Source: Microbacteriaceae bacterium
GTDB taxonomy: Bacteria > Actinomycetota > Actinomycetes > Actinomycetales > Microbacteriaceae
Length of the DNA: 64,000 nt
NCBI GenBank assembly: GCA_027491295.1
Contig: JAIXWK010000002.1
Location: 432,032-496,031, forward strand
Direction of reading: 5' to 3'
Shown here: piece after piece, positions 17,620 to 26,072 of the stretch
Layout of the letters: each line of letters opens with the position of its first letter
How positions within the stretch are numbered: the stretch's first letter is position 1
The notes under the pieces: model-generated
What the model was told of the DNA's origin: nothing
The model's database searches: none
Seen by the model: the letters and a program-made list of their open reading frames with translations, nothing else
Translations under genes and position numbers: made by a program

Positions 17620-17721
17620 TCGAAACAGCTATTTCGATTCCCCTTCGGCACCAGCACCCCAACAAACGCACGTGATTCGTGCATTCAAAATCGCACACAC
17701 ATCGACGAAGGATTAGATCAA

Positions 17722-18318
17722 ATGACTCAGCTACTAACCAACCAAATAACCGAAGCCAAGGGCTTCGCGCTATACGTCGGAATCTCAGAATCTGAGGCTC
17801 AGGCTGCCGGGATCTCGCTAGCCGAGATTGCCACCAAGCTGCGCGAGACAATCGCAGAGCTTTTACCAGAAAAGGCAAGCGAAACTTACGCAACTGTGGC
17901 TATCGCGCCTGTCACCGCAACCGGTCGCAACCTAGACATCACCCGCATTGCACTAAAGGAGCCAAAGGCGACTCAAATCAAGTCGGGTAAGCACCATGAG
18001 GTGAAGGCCGCAAAGGGATTGGTGGTTGACCTAACCCGTCGTCGCCTCTTTATCGATGGCCAGAACGCAAACCTCACCTGCAAGGAGTTTGAACTTCTCG
18101 CATTCTTGATCGAGAACACTGGCAAGACGGTTTCTCGCCAGGAAATTGCGCAAATCTCAGACCGTTGCGGCGAATCGACTCCAAATGCTCGAACCATCGA
18201 CGTTCACGTTCGTAGGTTGCGCAGCAAGATTGCCGGTTACGAAGATGTGGTTCGCACCGCCAGGGGTCAGGGCTACCGCTTCGATAGGCACCCAGACGTG
18301 CTTATCGAACAGCTCTAG
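17722..18318 (+). CDS. Winged-helix (OmpR/PhoB-type) DNA-binding regulator without receiver domain
   Basis: 198 residues. The C-terminal half (about 103-190) is an OmpR-type winged helix: the beta strands precede LTCKEFELLAFLIENTGKTV, then the recognition helix ARTIDVHVRRLRSKI and the wing VVRTARGQGYRF. The N-terminal 100 residues are not a phospho-receiver and I do not recognise them. It is therefore an orphan transcription factor whose input is unknown. ATG 17722 has GAAGGA upstream. The leader ORF at 17530 is its most likely regulatory element. The P-loop kinase gene follows 9 nt downstream. Confidence 0.8.
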   Translation: MTQLLTNQITEAKGFALYVGISESEAQAAGISLAEIATKLRETIAELLPEKASETYATVAIAPVTATGRNLDITRIALKEPKATQIKSGKHHEVKAAKGLVVDLTRRRLFIDGQNANLTCKEFELLAFLIENTGKTVSRQEIAQISDRCGESTPNARTIDVHVRRLRSKIAGYEDVVRTARGQGYRFDRHPDVLIEQL

Positions 18319-18327
18319 ACTGAGCTA

Positions 18328-18912
18328 ATGCAAGATTTCCACCAGGCGGTTACTGCCATAACCAAGCAGGTAGTTAGCCTGGTGGATAAAAATCCAACGC
18401 CAATTATTTTGATTGACGGTCGAGCAGCCAGCGGGAAATCCAGCCTCGCTGCGCAGCTCAAAAACGTTCTGTTTAAAGAACTAGAACAAGCCCCTCGGCT
18501 TATCCACATGGACGATCTTTATCCAGGCTGGGAGGGCTTGCAGCTCGGTTCCTTCTACCTAAACCAGCAGATCCTGCAGCCGTTAGCTGCCGGCAAACCC
18601 GCACACTGGCAATTGTGGGATTGGCAAGAAGGTGAACGCGGTAGAGCCGAGGAACCGGGTAATGGCTGGCGCGAATTCTCCGGGGGCACTCCACTGATTG
18701 TTGAGGGCTGCGGCGCAATCTCCCGTGTTTCCAGCGAGCTAGCCGACCTTCGGGTCTGGATCGAAGCACCAAAAGAGATTCGTCACGCTCGATGGCTTGA
18801 GCGCGATGGTGAAAAGTTCAACGACTTTTGGCACATTTGGGCAGCCCAGGAAGATGAGTTCTACCAGCAGGAAAAATCTCAGCAGCTGGCTGATTTGGTA
18901 ATTGAAAACTAA
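18328..18912 (+). CDS. P-loop kinase-like protein (uridine kinase-like)
   Basis: 194 residues with Walker A GRAASGKSS (31-39) and HMDDLYPGWEG, the Asp-rich substrate segment of the uridine kinase/AAA_18 group. LIVEGCGAIS is the second strand block. Nucleoside or small-molecule phosphorylation is likely, but the substrate is not defined. It lies 9 nt after the winged-helix gene on the same strand; its end overlaps the convergent DedA gene by 4 bp. Confidence 0.7.
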   Translation: MQDFHQAVTAITKQVVSLVDKNPTPIILIDGRAASGKSSLAAQLKNVLFKELEQAPRLIHMDDLYPGWEGLQLGSFYLNQQILQPLAAGKPAHWQLWDWQEGERGRAEEPGNGWREFSGGTPLIVEGCGAISRVSSELADLRVWIEAPKEIRHARWLERDGEKFNDFWHIWAAQEDEFYQQEKSQQLADLVIEN

Positions 18913-19547
18913 CTGTCGCGGTTTAGACGCCAGGTTCGAACGCCGGCGATGATGCTCAGGCCAATCACGACCAAGGCGATGATGTAGACAAAAGACCTCA
19001 CCCACTCAATCGAGTATGTGAAGTAACCGGCAACCGTAAGGCCGGTTCCCCAAAGCACCGCTCCAACAAAGTTGGCTGAGAAGAATTGGTAGTAGTTCAT
19101 TTTGCCAATGCCCGCTAGCGCCGGAATGATCACTCTGGCCCAGGGGATAAAGCGGGCAACCACCACCGACCACCAGCCATAGCTTTGGTAGAACTGCTCC
19201 GAGCGAACAATCGCCTTTTTGAGCCAGCTACCTTTTCGCTTGTCGAGGTATGGCCTGCCGTAGTGTCGACCTAAGGTGTAGCCCACCTGGTCACCGAGCC
19301 AGGCTGCGATGCCGACACCAATTGCCATGACGTAAATGTTTATCGAGTCTGTGTGAGCGGCTGCAATAAGGCCCGCTGCAAATACCAGTGAGTCACCGGT
19401 GATAAAGGGTATGAATGCGCCTATAAACAAGCCGGTCCCTGCGAATACCAAACCGAATACCGCAACGTAAAAAAGCACCGGACCAATCACATCGAACCAG
19501 CCAACGATATCGTCGGTAACAGAGGTACGAATATTGATTAGATTCAC
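18909..19547 (-). CDS. DedA-family membrane protein (second copy)
   Basis: 212 residues with several hydrophobic segments. FIPFITGDSLVFAAGLIAA and ARFIPWARVIIPALAGIG are the DedA signatures, including the proline-rich ARFIPW re-entrant motif. It shares family but only moderate similarity with the copy at 15977, so it is not a recent duplicate. The GTG start at 19547 lies 6 nt after TAAACT (leaderless pattern). Divergent from the DUF3048 gene. Confidence 0.85.
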   Translation of the reverse strand: MNLINIRTSVTDDIVGWFDVIGPVLFYVAVFGLVFAGTGLFIGAFIPFITGDSLVFAAGLIAAAHTDSINIYVMAIGVGIAAWLGDQVGYTLGRHYGRPYLDKRKGSWLKKAIVRSEQFYQSYGWWSVVVARFIPWARVIIPALAGIGKMNYYQFFSANFVGAVLWGTGLTVAGYFTYSIEWVRSFVYIIALVVIGLSIIAGVRTWRLNRDS

Positions 19548-19614
19548 CGCTCAAGTTTACCCGCCTGACGGCAATGGCCAAATCGAGTCAGATCGCCTGA
19601 GTAAACTTGGGGGA

Positions 19615-20703
19615 ATGCGTATCGGTATGAAGATCTCCTCCCTGTTTTTGCTTAGTGCTTTGGTGCTAACCGGCTGCTCGGCAAGCCCTGAAGTAATCCC
19701 AAGTGCCACCCAAACCCCAACCGAGGAACCGGCTCCGGAGCCGGTTTACCTAACTGCCCCATTGACTGGCGTGCAGTATCTGGAGGGCACCAATCAGTTC
19801 CTAGCGCTCCCTGCAGTCTCCGCGAAGATCGACAACACCTACGCCGGTCGCCCACAGCTTGCGCTGAATGATGCTGACATTGTCTACGTCACCAGAGTCG
19901 AAGGTGGCATGACCAGGTTGGTACCGGTTTGGCACTCTCGCATGCCGGAGAACATTGGGCCTGTGCGTTCGGTTCGCCCGGTAGATGCCAGCATCATCGA
20001 TCAGTACGGCGGCGTATTTGTTTACTCCGGTGGTCAGAGCCCATTCAAGAACGCGGCTCGCGACACCGGTTTGGTGATGAGCGATGAGGACACCGAGAAC
20101 GGCAACGACACCTATTTCCGAGAGCCTTCTAGAAACGCTCCGTGGAACCTGTTCTTCCGCGCTCAGAAATTGCAGTCGATCCACGTCGAGCAGCCAGCCC
20201 CAATCCAGTCTCTGGTCTTTGATGCCTCACCAAGTGCCGTTGAACTAGGCGAAGCGGTGACCGAGATTGACGTGAAGTACACCTCATTGCGCTCAACCTG
20301 GAAGCCAGGCACCGCAGCTCTGCCATGGACTGCGACCTCAGAGCCAGTTTGGTTGCGCTGGATGGACAAGACCGAGCACCTGCAAGAAGGTGGCGAGCAG
20401 GTAATCGCGAAGAACGTGATCGTGATGGAGGTTGAGCACGACCTCAGCTTTATCGATCCAAAGTACGGAGCAATCCCTAAGGCCAAGATCAACGACAATA
20501 CCGGCGTTGCCCACATCTTTAGCGATGGCTTTTACCTCAAGGCTGTTTGGACCAAGGCCGGTAACGACCAGCCGATTCGCTACACCCTAACTACCGGTGA
20601 GCCGGTAAAACTTGCGATGGGTAACACCTGGGTTGAAATGATGGATCTTCCGCGTTCGAAGCTGACCATCACCAAGCCTGAGGTTGTAGAGGAGACCGAG
20701 TAG
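19615..20703 (+). CDS. DUF3048-domain lipoprotein (YerB-like)
   Basis: 362-residue exported lipoprotein. The N terminus MRIGMKISSLFLLSALVLTGCSAS is a type II signal peptide with lipobox LTGC, then a Pro/Glu/Thr-rich linker, then the DUF3048 N- and C-terminal domains (GPVRSVRPVDASIIDQYGG; NTWVEMMDLPRSK). The biochemical role of this family is unknown. ATG 19615 is 7 nt after TAAACT (19602-19607); an earlier in-frame start would place sequence before the signal peptide and was rejected. Confidence 0.85.
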   Translation: MRIGMKISSLFLLSALVLTGCSASPEVIPSATQTPTEEPAPEPVYLTAPLTGVQYLEGTNQFLALPAVSAKIDNTYAGRPQLALNDADIVYVTRVEGGMTRLVPVWHSRMPENIGPVRSVRPVDASIIDQYGGVFVYSGGQSPFKNAARDTGLVMSDEDTENGNDTYFREPSRNAPWNLFFRAQKLQSIHVEQPAPIQSLVFDASPSAVELGEAVTEIDVKYTSLRSTWKPGTAALPWTATSEPVWLRWMDKTEHLQEGGEQVIAKNVIVMEVEHDLSFIDPKYGAIPKAKINDNTGVAHIFSDGFYLKAVWTKAGNDQPIRYTLTTGEPVKLAMGNTWVEMMDLPRSKLTITKPEVVEETE

Positions 20704-20706
20704 CCC

Positions 20707-20850
20707 TTGCGCGGAGTAAAAAAGGAAAACCTTCCCGAGAAACTCTGCCTACGCTGCCAAAAGCCAATGGTCTGGCGCAAAAAGTGGGAAAAGACTTGGG
20801 ACGAAGTGAAGTACTGCTCAGAAAAGTGCCGTCGCACTAAAGATCAGTAG
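20707..20850 (+). CDS. DUF2256 small zinc-ribbon-like protein
   Basis: 47 residues: CLRCQKPMVWRKKWEKTW then DEVKYCSEKCRR, with two CxxC-type pairs as in DUF2256. It starts at TTG 20707, three bases after the lipoprotein stop, with GGAG 12 nt upstream (a long spacing). Its last 14 bases overlap galU on the other strand. The function of DUF2256 is unknown; the Cys pattern suggests metal binding. It is easily missed because of its size and TTG start. Confidence 0.75.
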   Translation: MRGVKKENLPEKLCLRCQKPMVWRKKWEKTWDEVKYCSEKCRRTKDQ

Positions 20851-21736
20851 CAAACTCTTTCAGCCAGGACCTCAGGTCCTTACCAATGTCATCGCGATCG
20901 ATACCGATCTTTAGAGTCGCCTTTATAAAGTCGAGCTTGTCACCGGTGTCATAGCGTCTTCCGGTGAAGACCACACCACGAACCCCGCCTGCAACTTCTG
21001 GGTGCGCAGCCGCATGCTGCAGAGCATCCGTGAGCTGAATCTCGCCACCGCGACCCGGGTCAGTCTTTTCCAAGATGTCGAAGATTTCCGGGCGAAGCAC
21101 ATAGCGTCCAATGACGGCAAGGTTCGATGGAGCTTCCTCTGCAGATGGCTTTTCAACCAGGCCGTTGACCTGAACGACATCCGACTGGTTTGTGGCATCA
21201 GCCGATGCACAACCGTAGAGGTGAATCTGATCCTTTGGAACAACCATCAGTGCGATGACGTTATCGCCGGTCTGCTCGTGAACCTCAAGCATGCGAGGCA
21301 GGATCGGGTCGCGATTGTCAATGACATCGTCGCCCAATAGCACCGCAAAGCTGTGCTCGCCAACGTGCGATTTTGCTCGCAAGACTGCGTGACCTAGACC
21401 GCGTGGGTCGCCCTGGCGGGTGTAGTGAATATCCGCCAGTTGAGAGGACTCCTGAACGGCAAAAAGCTTTTTCTCATCGCCCTTTTTTGCCAGCACCTGC
21501 TCAAGTTCGGCAACTCGGTCGAAGTGGTTTTCAAGAGCGTTCTTGTTGCGACCGGTGATCATCAACAGATCAATTAGTCCGGCCTCTACGGCTTCCTCAA
21601 CCACGTACTGGATGACTGGCTTGTCGACGATCGGCAGCATCTCTTTTGGCATGGCCTTGGTGGCTGGTAAAAAACGTGTTCCCAGACCTGCTACTGGAAT
21701 AACGGCCTTGCTGACCTGAAAGCGGGGATTAGACAT
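20837..21736 (-). CDS. galU: UTP-glucose-1-phosphate uridylyltransferase
   Basis: 299-residue nucleotidyltransferase making UDP-glucose from UTP and glucose 1-phosphate. VIPVAGLGTRFLPATKAMPK (about 13-32) is the nucleotide-binding signature with the catalytic Lys, and LLGDDVID is the metal-binding motif. UDP-glucose is the substrate of the Ugd encoded 4.3 kb away on the same strand, so it opens the surface-glycan cluster. ATG start. Confidence 0.93.
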   Translation of the reverse strand: MSNPRFQVSKAVIPVAGLGTRFLPATKAMPKEMLPIVDKPVIQYVVEEAVEAGLIDLLMITGRNKNALENHFDRVAELEQVLAKKGDEKKLFAVQESSQLADIHYTRQGDPRGLGHAVLRAKSHVGEHSFAVLLGDDVIDNRDPILPRMLEVHEQTGDNVIALMVVPKDQIHLYGCASADATNQSDVVQVNGLVEKPSAEEAPSNLAVIGRYVLRPEIFDILEKTDPGRGGEIQLTDALQHAAAHPEVAGGVRGVVFTGRRYDTGDKLDFIKATLKIGIDRDDIGKDLRSWLKEFATDL

Positions 21737-21807
21737 GTAACAAGCCTAGGGGGATAACTCGAACTAGTCACTTAGGGCTAGTCCCACATCTCAGTGGTTG
21801 CGAACTT

Positions 21808-22584
21808 CTAGCGACCCAAAACAAAAAGCAGCAGGTTCTTTAGCGACCCAAGCTCCCTGAAGCGCCTGATTCCAAAAGGCAATCTCACAAATGGCGCTAA
21901 TGCTCCAAAGACTCTCGTAAAGATGATTGCCCTGGCCCTGCGGTCCTGAGCTCCGCCCCATCTCGAGCCGGAGGATTCGGTTGGGTGTTGAGCCAAAGTA
22001 ATGGGAGCAAAAACTGCCTTGCCACCGGCTTTGATTAGGTCAACCACAAAGATGTACTCATCACCGAGGTAATTCTTTGCCCCAGCCCCGAAGTCCTCGT
22101 CAAACCGCACGCCAAGCCTGCGGACCTCTGAGACTCGAATGATCATTTCGTAGGTGGCGGCCCTTGCAGAGTTGAGGCTTCCGAGTGTTTCGATAGTTGT
22201 CGGGTAGCGCTTTCTTAGCGCTCCAGATTCATCTGTTGCCTGACCCAATAGCAGTGAGACCTCGGGATGTGAATCTAGGTATTCAATTGCCTGGCGAAGC
22301 CCAAATGCGTCAAAGGTTATGTCGTCATCGCTGAAGATCAGGTACTCACCAAGGGCTAGGTCAATTGCCTTGTTTCGGCTCTTTGCAACGCCTTTGCTAA
22401 TTAGCTCATGGTGGCGGAAGTCTTTGCGGGTCGATAGCTCTTTGAACCTTTGACCTTGCCAATCGATTTGGTTTGGGTTCTGCACCACCAGCAGGGTTTC
22501 CCACTCTGGATTGCTTGGGGGTTCGACCAGGGTCGCGACGCGCTCAGCGAGGGTCGAATAACCCAGGGTCAGCTTGGGGCTCAT
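21808..22584 (-). CDS. GT2-family glycosyltransferase
   Basis: 258 residues of GT-A fold. KGVAKSRNKAIDLALGEYL precedes FSDDDITFD, the DxD-type metal/nucleotide site (about residues 87-89). AGAKNYLGDEYIFVVDLIKAGG is the acceptor-side motif. It would add a sugar to a surface glycan on the cytoplasmic face. It starts at TAATG with the stop of the membrane-protein gene (1-nt overlap). A 71-bp gap separates it from galU. Confidence 0.8.
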   Translation of the reverse strand: MSPKLTLGYSTLAERVATLVEPPSNPEWETLLVVQNPNQIDWQGQRFKELSTRKDFRHHELISKGVAKSRNKAIDLALGEYLIFSDDDITFDAFGLRQAIEYLDSHPEVSLLLGQATDESGALRKRYPTTIETLGSLNSARAATYEMIIRVSEVRRLGVRFDEDFGAGAKNYLGDEYIFVVDLIKAGGKAVFAPITLAQHPTESSGSRWGGAQDRRARAIIFTRVFGALAPFVRLPFGIRRFRELGSLKNLLLFVLGR

Positions 22585-23354
22585 TAGAAGCTGTTGGCCT
22601 TGGCTCTGGCAAAGCGCATTAGGGATGAGGAAACCGAGCTAAAGGTGGTGTTCTGGATTCGAAGCGCGAGGAACAGCACGATTGCATTTGAAAGCGACAC
22701 CCAACCCTCAAGGCTGAACCAGATCAAAACTGCAAGCAGCACCACGACACCAAAAGATGCCATCAGGGTTGCAAACTCGGCCTGCTGAATTCTTGAACCC
22801 AAGCGCTCAGCGGGGGTCACGGTCTTCTTGGCACGCTTTTTCTCTACAAACCCGCGCTGCTTCTTGAGCTGGCGCTTGAATATCACGCCCATTAGCTGCA
22901 GCACCAAGACGATGAGCAACAGGTTTAGTAGCCCAAAGTTTGGGGTGAGCACAATTAGCATCGAGGCAATCACAAACATCTGGGTTATGAAGGAAAGCGC
23001 ATTTACAAGCTCAAGCCCCATTGCCCACTCCCAAGACTCCTTGGTCGAGCTCTTCTCTCTTGTGTCAGCGCCAAAGGCCTTGTCGAAGAACTTCACGCGA
23101 TAGGTCTTCTGCATGTAGTTCGCGATTCTGGTGGAGACAAACAAGACTGCAAACAAAAGCAGCTGCAAAATAATCTCGGTGATCGGTCTGGAGTTGCCGG
23201 CGATAACCAAATCGGTAAAGAGCTTCGCCACCAACAGCTCGGTCACCGGAATCATGGCTGCAATTAGAACCAGCAGCATTAGTTGCCAGCGATGGCGCTT
23301 GGTTGGAACCAAGAGCTTGGTGGCAGCGAACAGCTGGGTAAAGATTGTGCGCAA
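22584..23354 (-). CDS. Orphan ABC-transporter-like transmembrane domain protein
   Basis: 256 residues with five or six predicted transmembrane helices and a basic cytoplasmic stretch (KRQLKKQRGFVEKKRAKK). The helix pattern resembles the six-helix domain of exporter-type ABC proteins, but there is no nucleotide-binding domain and none is encoded next to it. It lies between glycosyltransferases (2-nt gap on one side, 1-nt overlap on the other), so it probably serves the same glycan. It could be a structural or regulatory remnant. Confidence 0.6.
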   Translation of the reverse strand: MRTIFTQLFAATKLLVPTKRHRWQLMLLVLIAAMIPVTELLVAKLFTDLVIAGNSRPITEIILQLLLFAVLFVSTRIANYMQKTYRVKFFDKAFGADTREKSSTKESWEWAMGLELVNALSFITQMFVIASMLIVLTPNFGLLNLLLIVLVLQLMGVIFKRQLKKQRGFVEKKRAKKTVTPAERLGSRIQQAEFATLMASFGVVVLLAVLIWFSLEGWVSLSNAIVLFLALRIQNTTFSSVSSSLMRFARAKANSF

Positions 23355-23356
23355 GG

Positions 23357-25114
23357 CTACTTCTTCCCAAACCTTTGCAGGGCTTGGCGAATGTGGTCTT
23401 CGACCTCATCCTTCTTCGCCTCGGATACTCGGATGTCTTTGATTAGCGCATCGAGGTTTTCTTTTCTTAGGTCAAGCCCAATAACCTGCGGGTTCATAAC
23501 CTCTACCCCGGCACCCAGGGCGTAGTCCTCGTATTTGATGCCAGAACCGTGCACGTTTTCCTCGTAGCCGGCGAAGGTCACCAAGCCACATGGAATGCCA
23601 TATGACTGGCAGGTGATCATCACGTGCATGGCGCTGGTTAGCACCTTGTCGTATTTTGCAAGCTCTGCCACGAATTCTTTAATGGCCTCCGGCTTTGACA
23701 TCAGGACCGACAGCTCGTCCATGTTTGCCGGAAGCTGCATAGGTATAGAGGTGTGAGAGAAGTGACGCACAAACGCAATGCGACCGTTGGTCTTATCTCT
23801 TTTCACCGGGATGATTCGGCTGATTGCTATGCCTGGGTCACCAAAGGCGGTAACGGTAGGGCCGCCAGATTCCTTTAGCACGCGGGCGGTGATCGGTCCG
23901 CGGACCGAAACGTAGTCGGCCTTGGTATTTAGCTCAAGGTCGTCGGTAGAGATACCGGTTCCCAAAACCACCGAGTTGGATTTGATGAATCTTCCAATTG
24001 AACCAAGCGCGATGATGTGCTTTTTGCCAGCAGGCTTCACTGGTGCCTGAATGGTCAAGGCTGCATCGGTGTAGTGCGAGACAATCAGCGGGCTTAGCCA
24101 GTCACCAAAGTTTCCAGGGAACGGCTTTGACCACCAGGCCAGCTTGATCTTCTTCTCAGACTCTTTTGCGGAGTAGCTCAAGAAAGCCTCGGCTGCGTGA
24201 ATGATCGACTCTTCACCGTAGGAGGCGATGTACTTGTTATCGAACTCGGCCTTGGCCTTTACATACAGTTCACCATCGCCCTTGATGCTGCCACCTAGAA
24301 TCTCGCCAATCATGCGAGAACGCGCCGGATCAATACTTCTGGTGCTACCCGCGGTGAGGATGCCGGTGAGTCCGGTGGAATCTGCGATGCGGCGAAGCGG
24401 CTTCTTGATGGAATCTGGCAGTGCCTTCTCCAACTTCTTAGCCTGCTTGAGCAGCTTCTTTTTTGGAGATAGTTTTGCGCCGGTGCCGTGCTGCACAACC
24501 TTGTCCTTGAAATCTGCCACGTTTCCGGAAGAACCAAATGCGAAGAATGGCTCGCGAGCCCCAGGCTCTAGTTGCTTGCGGTCGCGAACGATTGCGGTTG
24601 AAGGAATCATCTGGAAGGTGATCTTGCGGGCGTTAGCCCGCCATGCTTCTTCCAGGAAGTAGTCGTCGGTTGCCTTCAGAACTGCGCGCTGCTCTAGCTC
24701 ATAGGCATCGTCAACAATCTTGCGACCCTGCTCGGTGGCGTTTACGCCCCAGAAACTGGGCTCCCAGAATCTGGTGCGGTTGTGGTAACCGATCTGAAGT
24801 GGCGAACCAAAGCTGCGCTGGAAGCCAATGAAGTCAGCGGTGGAGTTGGTGATGTAATCCGGTAGGTGAGTGATGCGGCAGTCAACATCGATCCAGAACA
24901 CCATCTTGTCTGGGTGCTTGTGGCAGATGTCGCGGATAAAGCCAATCTTGCGGCGAGTGACATCAGCCCAGTCCTCACCGGGACGCTTTTGAATTTCTAA
25001 AAGCTCGTGGCCAATGCCCAGAGATTCGAGTTGCTCCCTGAGCTCTCGGGCATGACCCCCGTAATACTCGTCTGGGGTATAGAAGCTACAGATCACTGCG
25101 TCGCGGTTACTCAC
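23357..25114 (-). CDS. Bifunctional glycosyltransferase / polysaccharide pyruvyltransferase
   Basis: About 585 residues. The N-terminal part (about 1-210) looks like a GT-A glycosyltransferase with DVDCRITHLPDY as the DxD region. After a Lys-rich linker, residues about 320-560 form a polysaccharide pyruvyltransferase domain (GNFGDWLSPLIV, ALGSIGRFI, VRGPIT, LTSAMHVMITCQSYGIPC). The product would be a pyruvylated sugar in a cell-surface glycan, with phosphoenolpyruvate as donor. I chose GTG 25114, 6 nt after TAGATT; TTG 25120 is two codons earlier. Position in the ugd-galU cluster supports the role. Confidence 0.78.
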   Translation of the reverse strand: MSNRDAVICSFYTPDEYYGGHARELREQLESLGIGHELLEIQKRPGEDWADVTRRKIGFIRDICHKHPDKMVFWIDVDCRITHLPDYITNSTADFIGFQRSFGSPLQIGYHNRTRFWEPSFWGVNATEQGRKIVDDAYELEQRAVLKATDDYFLEEAWRANARKITFQMIPSTAIVRDRKQLEPGAREPFFAFGSSGNVADFKDKVVQHGTGAKLSPKKKLLKQAKKLEKALPDSIKKPLRRIADSTGLTGILTAGSTRSIDPARSRMIGEILGGSIKGDGELYVKAKAEFDNKYIASYGEESIIHAAEAFLSYSAKESEKKIKLAWWSKPFPGNFGDWLSPLIVSHYTDAALTIQAPVKPAGKKHIIALGSIGRFIKSNSVVLGTGISTDDLELNTKADYVSVRGPITARVLKESGGPTVTAFGDPGIAISRIIPVKRDKTNGRIAFVRHFSHTSIPMQLPANMDELSVLMSKPEAIKEFVAELAKYDKVLTSAMHVMITCQSYGIPCGLVTFAGYEENVHGSGIKYEDYALGAGVEVMNPQVIGLDLRKENLDALIKDIRVSEAKKDEVEDHIRQALQRFGKK

Positions 25115-25130
25115 GCCCAAAATCTACCAG

Positions 25131-26072
25131 CTAGGTTGTTTTATTGCCCCGAAATAGCCCCCACCAAAAACCTGTGCCCCAGGCGTAGTGCATGGTCGGT
25201 AGCACAACCATCAGCCAGAGCTTCTGGCGCTTGGTGATCTCTTTGGCACTTCCAGCCAAGATCGCAATAGCTATTAGATAGATCCAAATCGGGAACCAGA
25301 ACAGTGTGCCAAGCACCAGTAGCGGCGGAATCCAGTACCGCACCGAAGAACCGGCTGGGTTCTCGCGGGTCAGCGCTCCGCGCCAAACACCGGTCTTGAA
25401 AAACTGCTTTGCAAGCGACTCCCAGTCGCTTCTCGGGTAGTAGCTCACTTGAAGTCTTGGGTCAAACCAAACAATCAGCCCGGCTTTCCTAAGTCTTTGG
25501 TTTAGCTCCCAGTCTTGCCCGCGAACCCAGGCTTCCGAGAAACCACCAACCTGCTCGAGAGCAGCTTTTCTAAAGACGCCCAAATACACAGTGTCGGCGG
25601 GACCCGCCTCACCGCCAACATGGAAAGAGCCACCGCCGAGACCAACTTTGTTGTTATAGCCGTAGGCAACTGCAGACTGGAAATCGTTCTTACCCTTGGC
25701 AACCATTATTCCGCCGACATTGGCTGCGCCGGTGTCATTCAAAAGCTTTACCGCAAGAGCTGCGTAACCTTCGGAAAGCTCAGAGTGGGCATCGACTCGA
25801 AGCACGACCTCGTACTTAGCCTTTGCGATCGCAAGATTTAGCGAGATAGAGGTAAGGCCGGGGGAGCGAACCAGTTGCAACTTGGCGCCGTATTTGCGCT
25901 TTAGCTTCTGCGCCACATCGTCGGTGTTGTCTTTGGATGGGCCAAGAGCAACAACCAATTCCATCTCGCCCGGAACCACCTGGCTAAACACAGACTCAAC
26001 TGCGGTGGCTAGGTAGGCCTCTTCGTTTAGCACCGGCATCACGAAGCTGATGTTTTTTAGAGCTTTAGCCAT
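25131..26072 (-). CDS. GT2-family glycosyltransferase, membrane-attached
   Basis: 313 residues. FVMPVLNEEAYLATAVESVF is the GT2 N terminus, LRVDAHSEL the DxD-type site, and RGQDWELNQRLRKAG the acceptor-side motif of ExoA-like enzymes. The C-terminal 80 residues have two hydrophobic helices (IPPLLVLGTLFWFPIWIYL). It probably elongates a polysaccharide at the membrane. ATG 26072 overlaps the ugd stop by 8 nt; an upstream in-frame ATG lies inside ugd and was not used. Confidence 0.82.
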   Translation of the reverse strand: MAKALKNISFVMPVLNEEAYLATAVESVFSQVVPGEMELVVALGPSKDNTDDVAQKLKRKYGAKLQLVRSPGLTSISLNLAIAKAKYEVVLRVDAHSELSEGYAALAVKLLNDTGAANVGGIMVAKGKNDFQSAVAYGYNNKVGLGGGSFHVGGEAGPADTVYLGVFRKAALEQVGGFSEAWVRGQDWELNQRLRKAGLIVWFDPRLQVSYYPRSDWESLAKQFFKTGVWRGALTRENPAGSSVRYWIPPLLVLGTLFWFPIWIYLIAIAILAGSAKEITKRQKLWLMVVLPTMHYAWGTGFWWGLFRGNKTT

